From assembly GCA_019309145.1 (NCBI GenBank), contig JAFDGR010000001.1, forward strand, positions 1-64,000: a DNA stretch of 64,000 nucleotides. Reading direction: 5' to 3'. Each line of letters begins with the position of its first letter. The first letter of the stretch is position 1. Both the position numbers and the translations under genes were made by a program. The notes below the pieces were generated by a model. That model ran no database searches. It worked only from the letters and a program-made list of their open reading frames with translations, and had not been told where the DNA came from. Of the stretch, positions 9,408 through 18,640 are shown piece by piece. Source of the stretch: Deltaproteobacteria bacterium (lineage in GTDB: Bacteria > Desulfobacterota > DSM-4660 > Desulfatiglandales > Desulfatiglandaceae).

Positions 9408-9823
9408 TGGCGGACGCAACAGCAGGGCTGCAATGTTACCGGCGCAAAGGCGAGCTATATGGATTTGCGGTAGCAGCGGCTGCCCATCTCTATTATGGCA
9501 CGATTGTTAACAAGAACTCGTCTGGCTATGCCAAGAAGGGTGCGAATGTCTCTGGTGAGAAGGCGCTCGGCATCTGCGAGACAGAGCGCGACAACTCAGG
9601 CGGCGCTGATGGCGCTGGCAAGGCTGTCAACGTTTGGCTTGATGGCATTTTCAAGATTCAATGCACTGGCGTTGCCATAACTGACATTGGCTCGAAGGTG
9701 TATGTCGTTGATAACCAGACAGTTCAAACATCAGCGATGGGTTCCGGCTATGTGGAACTCGGCGAGATCGTCGGCGTTGCGGCCACGAACTACGCTGACG
9801 TCAAAATCAACTACTTCGCGTAA
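9407..9823 (+). CDS. head decoration-like protein (DUF2190-like)
   Basis: Small Gly/Ala-rich beta-type protein (KALGICETERDNSGGADGAGKAVNVWLDGIFKIQCTGVAITDIGSKVYVVDNQTVQ) upstream of capsid. Confidence 0.6.
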   Translation: MADATAGLQCYRRKGELYGFAVAAAAHLYYGTIVNKNSSGYAKKGANVSGEKALGICETERDNSGGADGAGKAVNVWLDGIFKIQCTGVAITDIGSKVYVVDNQTVQTSAMGSGYVELGEIVGVAATNYADVKINYFA

Positions 9824-9839
9824 GGGGAGGTGATTACAG

Positions 9840-10802
9840 ATGAGTTATGCAAATTTTGGCACTGACGACACAGCTCTTACGACCGCGATGATCCAGGGGC
9901 TACAAATCCATTTTGAGACGACAGCGAAGGACATTATGAAGCAGTCCACGCTGAAGCAGGTGGCCACTGTCACTAATGTCAAGCAGTTGAACCTGCCGAT
10001 GCGTGCCCTTGAGTTCACGCCGACGATGAGACGTTGGGCCTCAGAAAGGGCCTCTCAGGTTGGTCGGACGCTTGAGAAATATGTCAAGTCGTTCAAATAT
10101 GAGATCACACCTGAGATTGAACTGGAGGCGGTGCGTCAAGAGCAATGGGATTTGGTCGCTTCGATGATGGTGGAAAGCGCGGTGGAAGCCGTGCTCTATC
10201 CTGAGTCGGAACTCTACTCTATGATTGCGGCTTCGGATAGCGTGCTCGGCATGGACGATACATATATGTGTTCCAGTAGTCATGCGAACAGCCAGAATAA
10301 CAAAGGTTCAGCAGATTTCAGTCTTGCTGAATTGAAAGCTGGCCGGCTTGCCATGCGCAAATTCACAAGGCCGAACGGACGCCCATTCTTGGTCAACCCG
10401 AATGTGTTGATCATCCATCCGGACAGTGAGGATTTGGCGAACGAGATCATCAATTCACGCCTTCTCATCGGATACGGAGGTGGCTCCAATACCACGGCGC
10501 CGCACATGAATGTTCTCTACAACTCGATTAACACGATTATCAGCAGACCAGAGCTGTCATCCGGCCAGTTCTTCTTGCTCGACAATCGTGGTGGGTTTAA
10601 GCCGTGGCTGTTCAACCAGCCTTATGGTGGCTACAAGTGGGACAAGGAAGGCAACACTGTCAGTAGGTTTGAGCGCGACGTCTACCGGTTTGGGATGATG
10701 TATCACTTCGGCATCAGCGGCACGATGTTCTGGTACAAGTGGTATGGCTCGAAAAACGGGGCATGGCCGACTTATACCGACCCGGAGACGGTTACAGGCT
10801 AA
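9840..10802 (+). CDS. major capsid protein
   Basis: Position after scaffold/decoration; FTRPNGRPFLVNPNVLIIHPDSEDLANEIINS typical of phage capsid proteins. Confidence 0.7.
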   Translation: MSYANFGTDDTALTTAMIQGLQIHFETTAKDIMKQSTLKQVATVTNVKQLNLPMRALEFTPTMRRWASERASQVGRTLEKYVKSFKYEITPEIELEAVRQEQWDLVASMMVESAVEAVLYPESELYSMIAASDSVLGMDDTYMCSSSHANSQNNKGSADFSLAELKAGRLAMRKFTRPNGRPFLVNPNVLIIHPDSEDLANEIINSRLLIGYGGGSNTTAPHMNVLYNSINTIISRPELSSGQFFLLDNRGGFKPWLFNQPYGGYKWDKEGNTVSRFERDVYRFGMMYHFGISGTMFWYKWYGSKNGAWPTYTDPETVTG

Positions 10803-10873
10803 TCGTTCGACACAGTGAACTGGTGATGGCCTGAAGATAGGCCATCACCCATCTTGAGACAAAGGAGGTTGCA

Positions 10874-11839
10874 GTGTCGAGTGTTAGCACAATAACTGTG
10901 GAGTCTGTTCAAGCGTCGGACAACACCAAGACCGATACAGAGATAGCCGCCTCGCTTGAGCGACGTAGTATCCCTGGCGGTAGTCAGACCGAGGGCTATT
11001 TCCTGAAGCTGCATTCACCGGCTGCTAGCGTAGGCGACATCAGTATTGAAGATGTCTTGGTTGAGATCACGCCTTACGTTGACGCTGGGATAAATGGGAC
11101 TGTTGCAAAGACGCTCTCAGTTCAGAACAGCGGTGTTGTCTCATCGTATTACACATATCTCAGCAGTGCGACATATCTGGCGGTCAAGGTTGACGCTGCC
11201 TGCGATTATACCCCGGCGGTAGGCGATATAGTTGCCATTGCGAGTGACCACAATGGCACTAAACCGGACTACGCGAAGGTCTCGGCGGTTGACAGCACCC
11301 CGGCTGGGGTCGGAGATTATGAGCTGACGTTGGACGCAGCATTCGCGCAGGACTATGCGCGGGGCGCGCCATTGGTGTTCAACCCGGTGCCGTTGAAGGC
11401 TATTGGCTATGACCGCTGGAACGAAGGCATGAAGGTGCAGCTGTCCAAGCCGGGGCCGATAACAGCTATATGGAATGCTGGTGACCAAGAACTTGATGTA
11501 ACCGCCATCACAGACGATGTGGTGCTGCATTCAGGCTGTGTGGTGGTCTTTGTGTCCGATGCAGAATGGACACCGGAGAAGATTGCCAAGATTGACGGGT
11601 TGTTCCCCGACAAGATAGTCGCGGGTAGCAACTTCAGCTCAGATTACAGTATCGGCAGCTTCAGTACTATGAACGGTGGCGAAGCGATTGGCTCTGGCGG
11701 TGTAACAAGATACTTCTTGCCGCTTGCTGTAGCCAACCTGACAGCGGCGCAATGTGCGGTTAGCTCAGCAGGGCTGGGTATGTTCACCGCTATCTTGGGT
11801 GGGCTGCCAACGTCGAGCATCAGCGGGACGATCACATAG
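10874..11839 (+). CDS. structural protein, unknown
   Basis: 966-nt ORF (GTG start) in the head region. Confidence 0.55.
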   Translation: MSSVSTITVESVQASDNTKTDTEIAASLERRSIPGGSQTEGYFLKLHSPAASVGDISIEDVLVEITPYVDAGINGTVAKTLSVQNSGVVSSYYTYLSSATYLAVKVDAACDYTPAVGDIVAIASDHNGTKPDYAKVSAVDSTPAGVGDYELTLDAAFAQDYARGAPLVFNPVPLKAIGYDRWNEGMKVQLSKPGPITAIWNAGDQELDVTAITDDVVLHSGCVVVFVSDAEWTPEKIAKIDGLFPDKIVAGSNFSSDYSIGSFSTMNGGEAIGSGGVTRYFLPLAVANLTAAQCAVSSAGLGMFTAILGGLPTSSISGTIT

Positions 11840-12355
11840 ATGGCCGGCTGGACAACGCCAGCAGATGTGCGGGCGGAGAACTCATTGCTGAGGCCTGAGC
11901 ACGGCTATGACGACGTGGCGGTGCAGCGCCATATAGACGCTGTTACGCGCACCATGAAGACCTTACTTAGACCTCGGTGGGCGGCATATTTGACGGCGAG
12001 CGCATGGCTGTCTGACGAGCCTGCTTCTGTGCCACCTGAGTTATGTGACATCTGCCGTGAATGGGTAGTAGGCAAATGCCTGCTCGGCGCATACGGCCAT
12101 ATTGACCAATATGCGTTGCAGGCTTATGACATTATGACAATAGCACGACGGCGTATTGTGGGCGCGAACATAGGCAAGAATACCGAAGAGCTTGGCCTGA
12201 ACCAATCGTTGTCTATCATGGGCGCGGATGGGGTGCTCTGCTCCGGAACATCAGACCTGATCCAAACGTCGGCCTACGAGCCCGGTGGCGCGGATGATGA
12301 CTATCACGACATCGGTGGCGATGACCTTAATAATGCAATGGGGATTGATTACTAG
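11840..12355 (+). CDS. head-tail connector-like protein
   Basis: Size and position; helical N-terminus TPADVRAENSLLRPEHGYDDVAVQRHIDAVTRTM. Confidence 0.5.
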   Translation: MAGWTTPADVRAENSLLRPEHGYDDVAVQRHIDAVTRTMKTLLRPRWAAYLTASAWLSDEPASVPPELCDICREWVVGKCLLGAYGHIDQYALQAYDIMTIARRRIVGANIGKNTEELGLNQSLSIMGADGVLCSGTSDLIQTSAYEPGGADDDYHDIGGDDLNNAMGIDY

Positions 12356-12357
12356 CC

Positions 12358-13173
12358 ATGTTTTCTGTTAGCGACCCAGTTATGTCGTCCGATGGTATGA
12401 TGGGCGACCCGGTGGTTGCCACGTTGAAGGTGCTCGATAACGCCGATGATTATATCAATCGCCCTGTTGCGCAGGATATGGTCGAATACGCCAAGAACAA
12501 CATTGAAACGGGTAGCTTCCCGAGCTCATTCGATTCGTCAGGCCGGAACGTGATGTATATGCCGCTGGCGGAAAAGACGCTACGGGACAAGCTAGCGATG
12601 GGTGCTCCTTACATGAAGCCCAACAAACGCTGGGGCACGCTCATAAACAGTATCCATGTGGTGTCTGTGAGTAATGGTGAGATAACGATTATCGCCGACG
12701 CCACACATGGACGGGAGCGGGCGAAAGCGATGTCGGCCTTAGCCGGGCGAGTTGGTGCCACAAAGTATGACCTGCTTAAGCTTAGCCGGTTTGTTCCGGG
12801 CACGGGCATGCGCCACATCTCGCGCGGATGGGACATTACGTTTGGCCCTAAACGACGGTTCACCGCATCTGACGAGGCTAGCCAACTACGCAAGATGAGA
12901 AGCGCGACCAAGCGGCCTGGGTTAGCAAAGATCGAGAGAGAGTTCTATGCCAAAGAGGACACGTTGAGCATAGCGCGCGAACAGAGGGCGGTCTGCTCCG
13001 GCAGAGGCTATCAACGCAGCTATGCCGGCGCTGTTGACGCTACGCGCCCGTTCTTGCGGTGGACAAAAGCCTTCATTGCAGGCCGTGTCCAGTATCATCT
13101 GAACCAAGCACTGGGGCAGTTTGGCGGGGATACAGCACGTTACGCCGAGACAATCGGTGTGGAGGTCAAATAA
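12358..13173 (+). CDS. head-tail joining / tail completion-like protein
   Basis: Position in head-tail gene order. Confidence 0.45.
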   Translation: MFSVSDPVMSSDGMMGDPVVATLKVLDNADDYINRPVAQDMVEYAKNNIETGSFPSSFDSSGRNVMYMPLAEKTLRDKLAMGAPYMKPNKRWGTLINSIHVVSVSNGEITIIADATHGRERAKAMSALAGRVGATKYDLLKLSRFVPGTGMRHISRGWDITFGPKRRFTASDEASQLRKMRSATKRPGLAKIEREFYAKEDTLSIAREQRAVCSGRGYQRSYAGAVDATRPFLRWTKAFIAGRVQYHLNQALGQFGGDTARYAETIGVEVK

Positions 13174-14182
13174 GATGACAACAGCTCTTTACGCCATTTG
13201 GGACGCGATGAGGGCGTGCTTGCAGAAGGATGCTGTGCTGAACGAGCCGGGTTACGGCTCGCTCAAGGTCTATATGTCCGTCCCCGACCCGCCGACAGAC
13301 CAGCATTGCACCGAGGTATGGATTGAGCATCTTAGCTCACCGCCAGTTGACGCTACGCATGTGCAGCACAACTTCAAGATTGTTGTTGGCTACAAATCGT
13401 TGGCGCAACCACATGACTTTGGTGGCGACGGCAAACACCCGCTTGAACGACTATGTGATATTCAGATTGCCATCCGCGATGCCATACAGGATAACACGCT
13501 CGGCGCGACCGTCTCTGGTGGGTGCGTGGTCTCCAGCCAGTCCGGGATCGGTGTGGCCGAAGACCCGCGATATTATACTGCCGATTCGATGATCCGCTGT
13601 CTTGAGCTGTTGAACCCTGATGTGAACGGCCCGGAAATAACCCGGCAATGGCGGCTCTACTACGGGACGCGGGCATACAGCACGGGAGCCTATACCGACG
13701 TAACCGACTGGAAGCTGCTGAGCAAGGACGTGGCCTTCAAGCATCTGCCGACGCTGCCGGGCCGGTCAAAGCTGCAAACAGGGTTTAGGAATGAGACCCG
13801 CTGGCCTGAGAGGGAGAGCTATACAGCAGAAGAGCGGCATATCCTCACCCGTGTTACCAAGAGTGATAACGAGACGTGGGGCATGTATCTCGGCCAGACG
13901 ATAGCTGAGAACGCTGACATGCCGTTAATGCACCACGGGACGGGCTTTATAGGCATCCCGAAGAAGGCGCTGCTGTTGGTCAACTTGCTGTCCGACGGCA
14001 CTTATCTAGTGTTTTATGCTCCGAAGGTGAACATTGTGCCGATGGCGGATATAGGCACCACAGCACCTTACATGACGCTGAGAGGTAATATGCTCGGTGA
14101 TGCTGAGAACCTGGAACCGACCGACCCGAACATCATCGGACATGGGAAGCGATATACATCATTGAGTGTTGATTGGGATTGA
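13174..14182 (+). CDS. tail completion/terminator-like protein
   Basis: ORF restarted at MTTALYAIWDAMRACLQKD, TAAGATG junction with the previous gene. Confidence 0.45.
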
Positions 14183-14203
14183 GGTTTTAGGAGGTAACGG
14201 ATA

Positions 14204-15145
14204 ATGGCTGAACTACCATGGGAACACACGACAACAGGGCTTGCGCTGAATGTCCAGATGGACAGGTCTGGAGAGGACATCCCGAAGGACTATGCTGGCG
14301 GAATCAATGACCATGCCAGGTCGTTAGGCCGGAACTATTCAGGTGGTATGACCCATGCACACGATACAGGTATTGACGAGACAGACCCTGACGCGCTTGG
14401 GCTGAACATCGTGAGGATTACCGAAACAATAGCGGAGGTGCCATGGCCGGGTAGCCCGATGCAGGTCTCTAACGCAGGCTCGGGCGCGGCGGTGGAGCTT
14501 AACCCTGAGCTGCCGTTCACCAAGTTCTTACAGCCGGCCATCAAGGGCACACAGGACAGTCTGGTCATCATAGCGAGCAACGCGCCGTTGACAGTGGCTA
14601 GTGACGCCGGCATCGACGAGTCGTTCCGCAAGACCAACCTGAAGAAGGGGGTGTTGTTGGGGGGGGTGGACACCATCTATAACTTCCATTGCAAGAGCCA
14701 ACTGCTCGCAGCCTCACAGTTCACGATCATACTCGCTGGTGCTGCGGCTTATGCTCCGGGTGTCTATAAGCTGAAGAGTATCCGGCATGAGTATGACCCG
14801 GCTAACCCAGACAATGTGGAATACACGTTGGACCGGTTCACAGCCAATACCGAGGCTGGCCCAGTGGGGCACGTAGCCCACATGATCGACATCTTACAGG
14901 CCTCGCATGTACCGCCGGTTGAGGACGTATCATCGGGCTTGCCGGCTAAGGCCGACCTGATCATCGGCACAACGGCTGATTGGACAACGGCAGCTGGCGA
15001 GAGCGAGATCGGCAGCGCGGCAGCGTTGACCGCTGACTCAGCATACTTGGTAACGAGGACGCGGACGTTGAGCATCGACGGCCCAGCGGAGGAGAGCTAT
15101 TCACTGATAGTCTGGCCGACCGGCGATTGTGTTGATCCAACCTAA
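14204..15145 (+). CDS. major tail protein-like
   Basis: Position; RBS-like GGAGG upstream. Confidence 0.5.
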   Translation: MAELPWEHTTTGLALNVQMDRSGEDIPKDYAGGINDHARSLGRNYSGGMTHAHDTGIDETDPDALGLNIVRITETIAEVPWPGSPMQVSNAGSGAAVELNPELPFTKFLQPAIKGTQDSLVIIASNAPLTVASDAGIDESFRKTNLKKGVLLGGVDTIYNFHCKSQLLAASQFTIILAGAAAYAPGVYKLKSIRHEYDPANPDNVEYTLDRFTANTEAGPVGHVAHMIDILQASHVPPVEDVSSGLPAKADLIIGTTADWTTAAGESEIGSAAALTADSAYLVTRTRTLSIDGPAEESYSLIVWPTGDCVDPT

Positions 15146-15163
15146 CATGAGCAAGAGGGAAGC

Positions 15164-16948
15164 GTGGTACAATCTATTGAGGTTGGTCGATTAGCGGCAG
15201 ACGGAGAATCACTTTCAAAGGCTGGTATCATCCAGCTGTCAGGTATCTTCAGGGAATGCACAAAGGCCGGCGGGGTGGCAGACCATGAGACGGCTGCGTC
15301 TGCATTAGGTATCCACCCAGAGACTGCATGGCGAGCGTTTGAGTATTGGCGCTGTCAGGCTGATGCTAAACATTTCGTCACCCACTATTGCATGGTGCTA
15401 TCCCCTCAGGACGAGGGCGGCATGGTGCACGCCCAGAAGTTTGTGCCGGTGCAGCAACAGCTGGAATACATCGATGCGCTGAACGCTGGACGCCTGCTGC
15501 CAGCTGTCTATGACCCCGATAAGTCGGCTGCCCGCCGTATCCACTTCACCAAGAAAGCCCGGAAAGAGGGCTGGACAACCACTACTGGCCTGTATTTTCT
15601 TCATGCGATGTTGTTCCGTCAGTATGAGGACATCTCGCTGATCTCACTTGACCATTACGGTTCCAAGACATGGCTCTCGGATATGATGAGCACATACGAT
15701 AACCTACCTGATTGGTTGAAGCGCCGATACATCAAGAGGACCGAAGAGGTCATCATCTTCGATAACAATAGTCGTGTCAAGGCATGGCCGGCAGTCCAAA
15801 AGGCAGGTCGCTCACGGTCAACGACTGGCATCGGTATCGACGAGGGCGCAACAATACAGAAAGATGGCAAATGGGTTGGTCTATGGGCGGCCGCGCAGGG
15901 CGCAGGCTCACTTGGCATCATAACAACGGGCAGCACCTGTGATTGTCCCGGTGATAGCGCTTACGCCCGTCAGGTTGACAGCTCTAGCGGTGGGCACAAA
16001 CGTTGGATGTATCACGAATGGCCGTGGCATACATTGCCCTGGCATACCCCGGAATGGTTGCAGCAGCAGCGTGAGGAATGCGGGAACGAAGCGCAGTTTC
16101 AGACAGAATATATGATGCGCTGGATGGGCACTGGCGCGCCAATCATGCCGATTGAGATCATCCAAGCGCGGATAGATACGCTCATGGAGACCGAGCCTGA
16201 GTACGATATTACGTTCGCCAACGCATTTATCCCATCGATTAACCCTAGCGGCTCTAACTCTAGCATAGCTGGCAAGCATATAGTCAAAATGTGGCGGCCA
16301 CCTCGGCCGGGCACACAGTATGTCCTTGCGGTTGATACATCGTTCGGCTCGGAAGGCAAAGACCGCTCGGCGATGGTGTTGCTCGACCAAGAGACACGTG
16401 AGGTGCCCCTGACCTATCACTCGTCGCGCAACGACCTACGACTGGTCGTAACGCACGCATACAAAATCTCTGATATTTACGGTGGATGCCCAATCTGCAT
16501 GGAGCGTAACGGGCTTGGTATCGCGGCGTTGCAATATGCTGAACAGTTTGGGCTTGGCCGGCTATGGAAGCAGGATATTGCTGTGCAGGGTATCACGCCG
16601 TTCCCGTCGTTCGACAATGCGCATAAGCAGCAGGAGCTCCAGCCGCAGGATTATGGGTTATGGATCACCAACGATCGGAAGCTGGAGGCATATCAAAAGA
16701 TATATGACCTACTCATCCGGGACATGCTGGTGATCTACGACCCGGCAATACTGCACGAGCTGACGAATATCACTATGGACCGGAACAAGCGTGTCCATGC
16801 TGGCAGCGGCCATGACGACCTTGCGGACGCGCTGGCAATCGCCGTCTTTATCTCCAACCTTGAGTATGCGGCCAAGATAGATATGGCACAGCAGGTCTAT
16901 ACCGAAACGAGCCAAGTAGAACGTGCAATGGCGGATTGGGTAGCATAA
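15164..16948 (+). CDS. terL: terminase large subunit
   Basis: ATPase-like KKARKEGWTTTTGLY and RNaseH-like nuclease motifs VLAVDTSFGSEGKDRSAMVLLD, MERNGLG, HDDLADALAIAV. Confidence 0.85.
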   Translation: MVQSIEVGRLAADGESLSKAGIIQLSGIFRECTKAGGVADHETAASALGIHPETAWRAFEYWRCQADAKHFVTHYCMVLSPQDEGGMVHAQKFVPVQQQLEYIDALNAGRLLPAVYDPDKSAARRIHFTKKARKEGWTTTTGLYFLHAMLFRQYEDISLISLDHYGSKTWLSDMMSTYDNLPDWLKRRYIKRTEEVIIFDNNSRVKAWPAVQKAGRSRSTTGIGIDEGATIQKDGKWVGLWAAAQGAGSLGIITTGSTCDCPGDSAYARQVDSSSGGHKRWMYHEWPWHTLPWHTPEWLQQQREECGNEAQFQTEYMMRWMGTGAPIMPIEIIQARIDTLMETEPEYDITFANAFIPSINPSGSNSSIAGKHIVKMWRPPRPGTQYVLAVDTSFGSEGKDRSAMVLLDQETREVPLTYHSSRNDLRLVVTHAYKISDIYGGCPICMERNGLGIAALQYAEQFGLGRLWKQDIAVQGITPFPSFDNAHKQQELQPQDYGLWITNDRKLEAYQKIYDLLIRDMLVIYDPAILHELTNITMDRNKRVHAGSGHDDLADALAIAVFISNLEYAAKIDMAQQVYTETSQVERAMADWVA

Positions 16949-17337
16949 TGGCGGTAACAAGCAGACATCGATATGCAATATGGCCCCGACCTGTTGACGA
17001 TCTCTCCGGGCCGAGGCGTGGCGCGGACGGCAAGGCCACCTACGAGGTGCTTGGCCGCAAGTATTTCCTGGTGATCATACTGAAGGAGATGGTCGATGCG
17101 TCTATCGACGAGGAAGAGGCGCTGTATCTGACGAGCCGTGCTGCTGGGCTAATCGAGGATGGCCGATGTAAGGCATTGCCAGTATCAGCAGACGAGTCAG
17201 AGTGGCCGTGCCCCTACGCGGGCTGCCCTGCGCTGAGCGAGTTCTTGATGGTCGGCTCAAAGACGTTCCCGTCGTTTCAAGACGATGTTCGATATGTAGT
17301 ATCACACTTCTATTTTGAGGCCTATGTAAAGGCCTAA
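16948..17337 (+). CDS. hypothetical tail-region protein
   Basis: ORF between terL and tail chaperone-like gene, TAATG overlap. Confidence 0.5.
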   Translation: MAVTSRHRYAIWPRPVDDLSGPRRGADGKATYEVLGRKYFLVIILKEMVDASIDEEEALYLTSRAAGLIEDGRCKALPVSADESEWPCPYAGCPALSEFLMVGSKTFPSFQDDVRYVVSHFYFEAYVKA

Positions 17338-17362
17338 TACATACACAAAAGGGAGAAACAGC

Positions 17363-18028
17363 ATGAGTAACGACTTGGAGATCATCCATTTCGATGACCT
17401 GACAGATGAGCAACGTAACGAGTTTGCCGGGCATATCCCGGACGTAGCGTTGCTGAAGAAGAAGGTCTTGTTCGGTATCGGCAAAATTGGCATACCCGTT
17501 GTGGAGGTAGAGATACCCAACATGGCGGCGGCCACATTCCGGAAAGAGATGGGGCTTAACCGGATACAGGGGATGGAATGGCTTGCTATCCACCAGAATG
17601 ATGAGGCAACCGCCGCCTTCTTATGGGCGATTATCACGGCCAAGTATCCGGACAAGGACACCCGCCCGTTCAAGAGCCAACAGTCTGTCTTGCAGGCCAT
17701 GACACCCGGCCAGTGCAAGACCAACTATGCTACCGCGTGTCGCATCGCTTACTTCCCGACGGAGGACATGCCGGAGGAAGGGCGGGATTTTTTCTTGATC
17801 TTCGCGCTCGGCGGAGGGTTGTCCCCGCTGGTCGAGACGGTGCAGATGCTGAAGTCGATGCCGGCGCTGTTCTATCAACTGTCACAGAACAGCCAGAACA
17901 TCGACAAGATAGCCGAGCGGGTGGGCGTGAAGATCGACACACCGGGCGACGAGCCAAGTGGTCAACCCACAAAAACATCAAGTCCCTCCAGCTCTGGGCC
18001 TACGCAACCCACAGAGGCATCAGAATAA
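17363..18028 (+). CDS. tail assembly chaperone-like protein (G-like)
   Basis: Immediately upstream of tape measure, with an overlapping -1-frame ORF. Confidence 0.6.
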   Translation: MSNDLEIIHFDDLTDEQRNEFAGHIPDVALLKKKVLFGIGKIGIPVVEVEIPNMAAATFRKEMGLNRIQGMEWLAIHQNDEATAAFLWAIITAKYPDKDTRPFKSQQSVLQAMTPGQCKTNYATACRIAYFPTEDMPEEGRDFFLIFALGGGLSPLVETVQMLKSMPALFYQLSQNSQNIDKIAERVGVKIDTPGDEPSGQPTKTSSPSSSGPTQPTEASE

Positions 18029-18049
18029 AGGACGCGATCAATGAGATGG

Positions 18050-18639
18050 AGCCTTACGAGACGATGGTCATGGCACAAGCGCTGACAGCCGCTATCGATA
18101 TTGGCAAGCATGTCATAGCAGAGGCCATCGGACTAGCGTTCTTCGGTGACCCAGAGGCCGATAGCCGCAAGCCTGATAGACCAGACGTAGGCAAGCCTCG
18201 TAAGCCGCCTAAGCCCAATAAGGATTATGCCGGGCCGCTTGTGTTCCCCGACGAGATACCGCTGGTAACGTTTGGCGAGCGCCATGCAGCGGCTAACGAC
18301 AGGCTGGTAGCCCGGTTGCGGCGACTGCTGTCGGAACACGGCGAGCCAACCTACGAGTCGATCTCCGACAAGGATTGGAAAGGTATCCAATGGGCGGATT
18401 TGATCCATCTCTGGACACCACACCGGCAGGAGCTGTCCCGTGATTCGGGCCGGCTTTATCGTGCAGTAGCGTCACTGTCAACTATATGGAGCTACTACAT
18501 GGCGAACCCTGAGGCCGACAGGAAGCAGCTGGTGAAGGTCTATATGCAGCGGAAGCTCAAGGCGGACGACATTACCGAGGCCGGTTTCTACCTGTTGCTT
18601 GACCATGTGCTTGACTACGTGAAAGGGTCTGCGATTTAG
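18050..18639 (+). CDS. tail assembly chaperone-like extension (T-like), -1 frame relative to 17363 ORF
   Basis: Real-looking coding from about KNIKSLQLWAYATHRGIRIKDAINEMEPYETMVMAQALTAAIDIGKH; independent ATG possible at MEPYETM, or expressed by -1 frameshift. Start approximate. Confidence 0.5.
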
Positions 18640-18640
18640 G

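Noticed and set aside
13121-13173. N-terminal extension of the 13121-14182 ORF
   Set aside because: Overlaps the upstream gene's coding end; MTTALYAIWDAM at 13174 is a better start.
14643-14670. GGGGG...GGGGGGGG homopolymer run as a regulatory or quadruplex element
   Set aside because: Lies in frame within an intact ORF (KKGVLLGGVDT); most likely ordinary coding, though homopolymer length could merit read checking.
17623-17960. Upstream part of the 17623-18639 ORF as an independent gene
   Set aside because: Arg/Gly-rich translation typical of an off-frame reading of the 17363 gene; only the later part looks coding.
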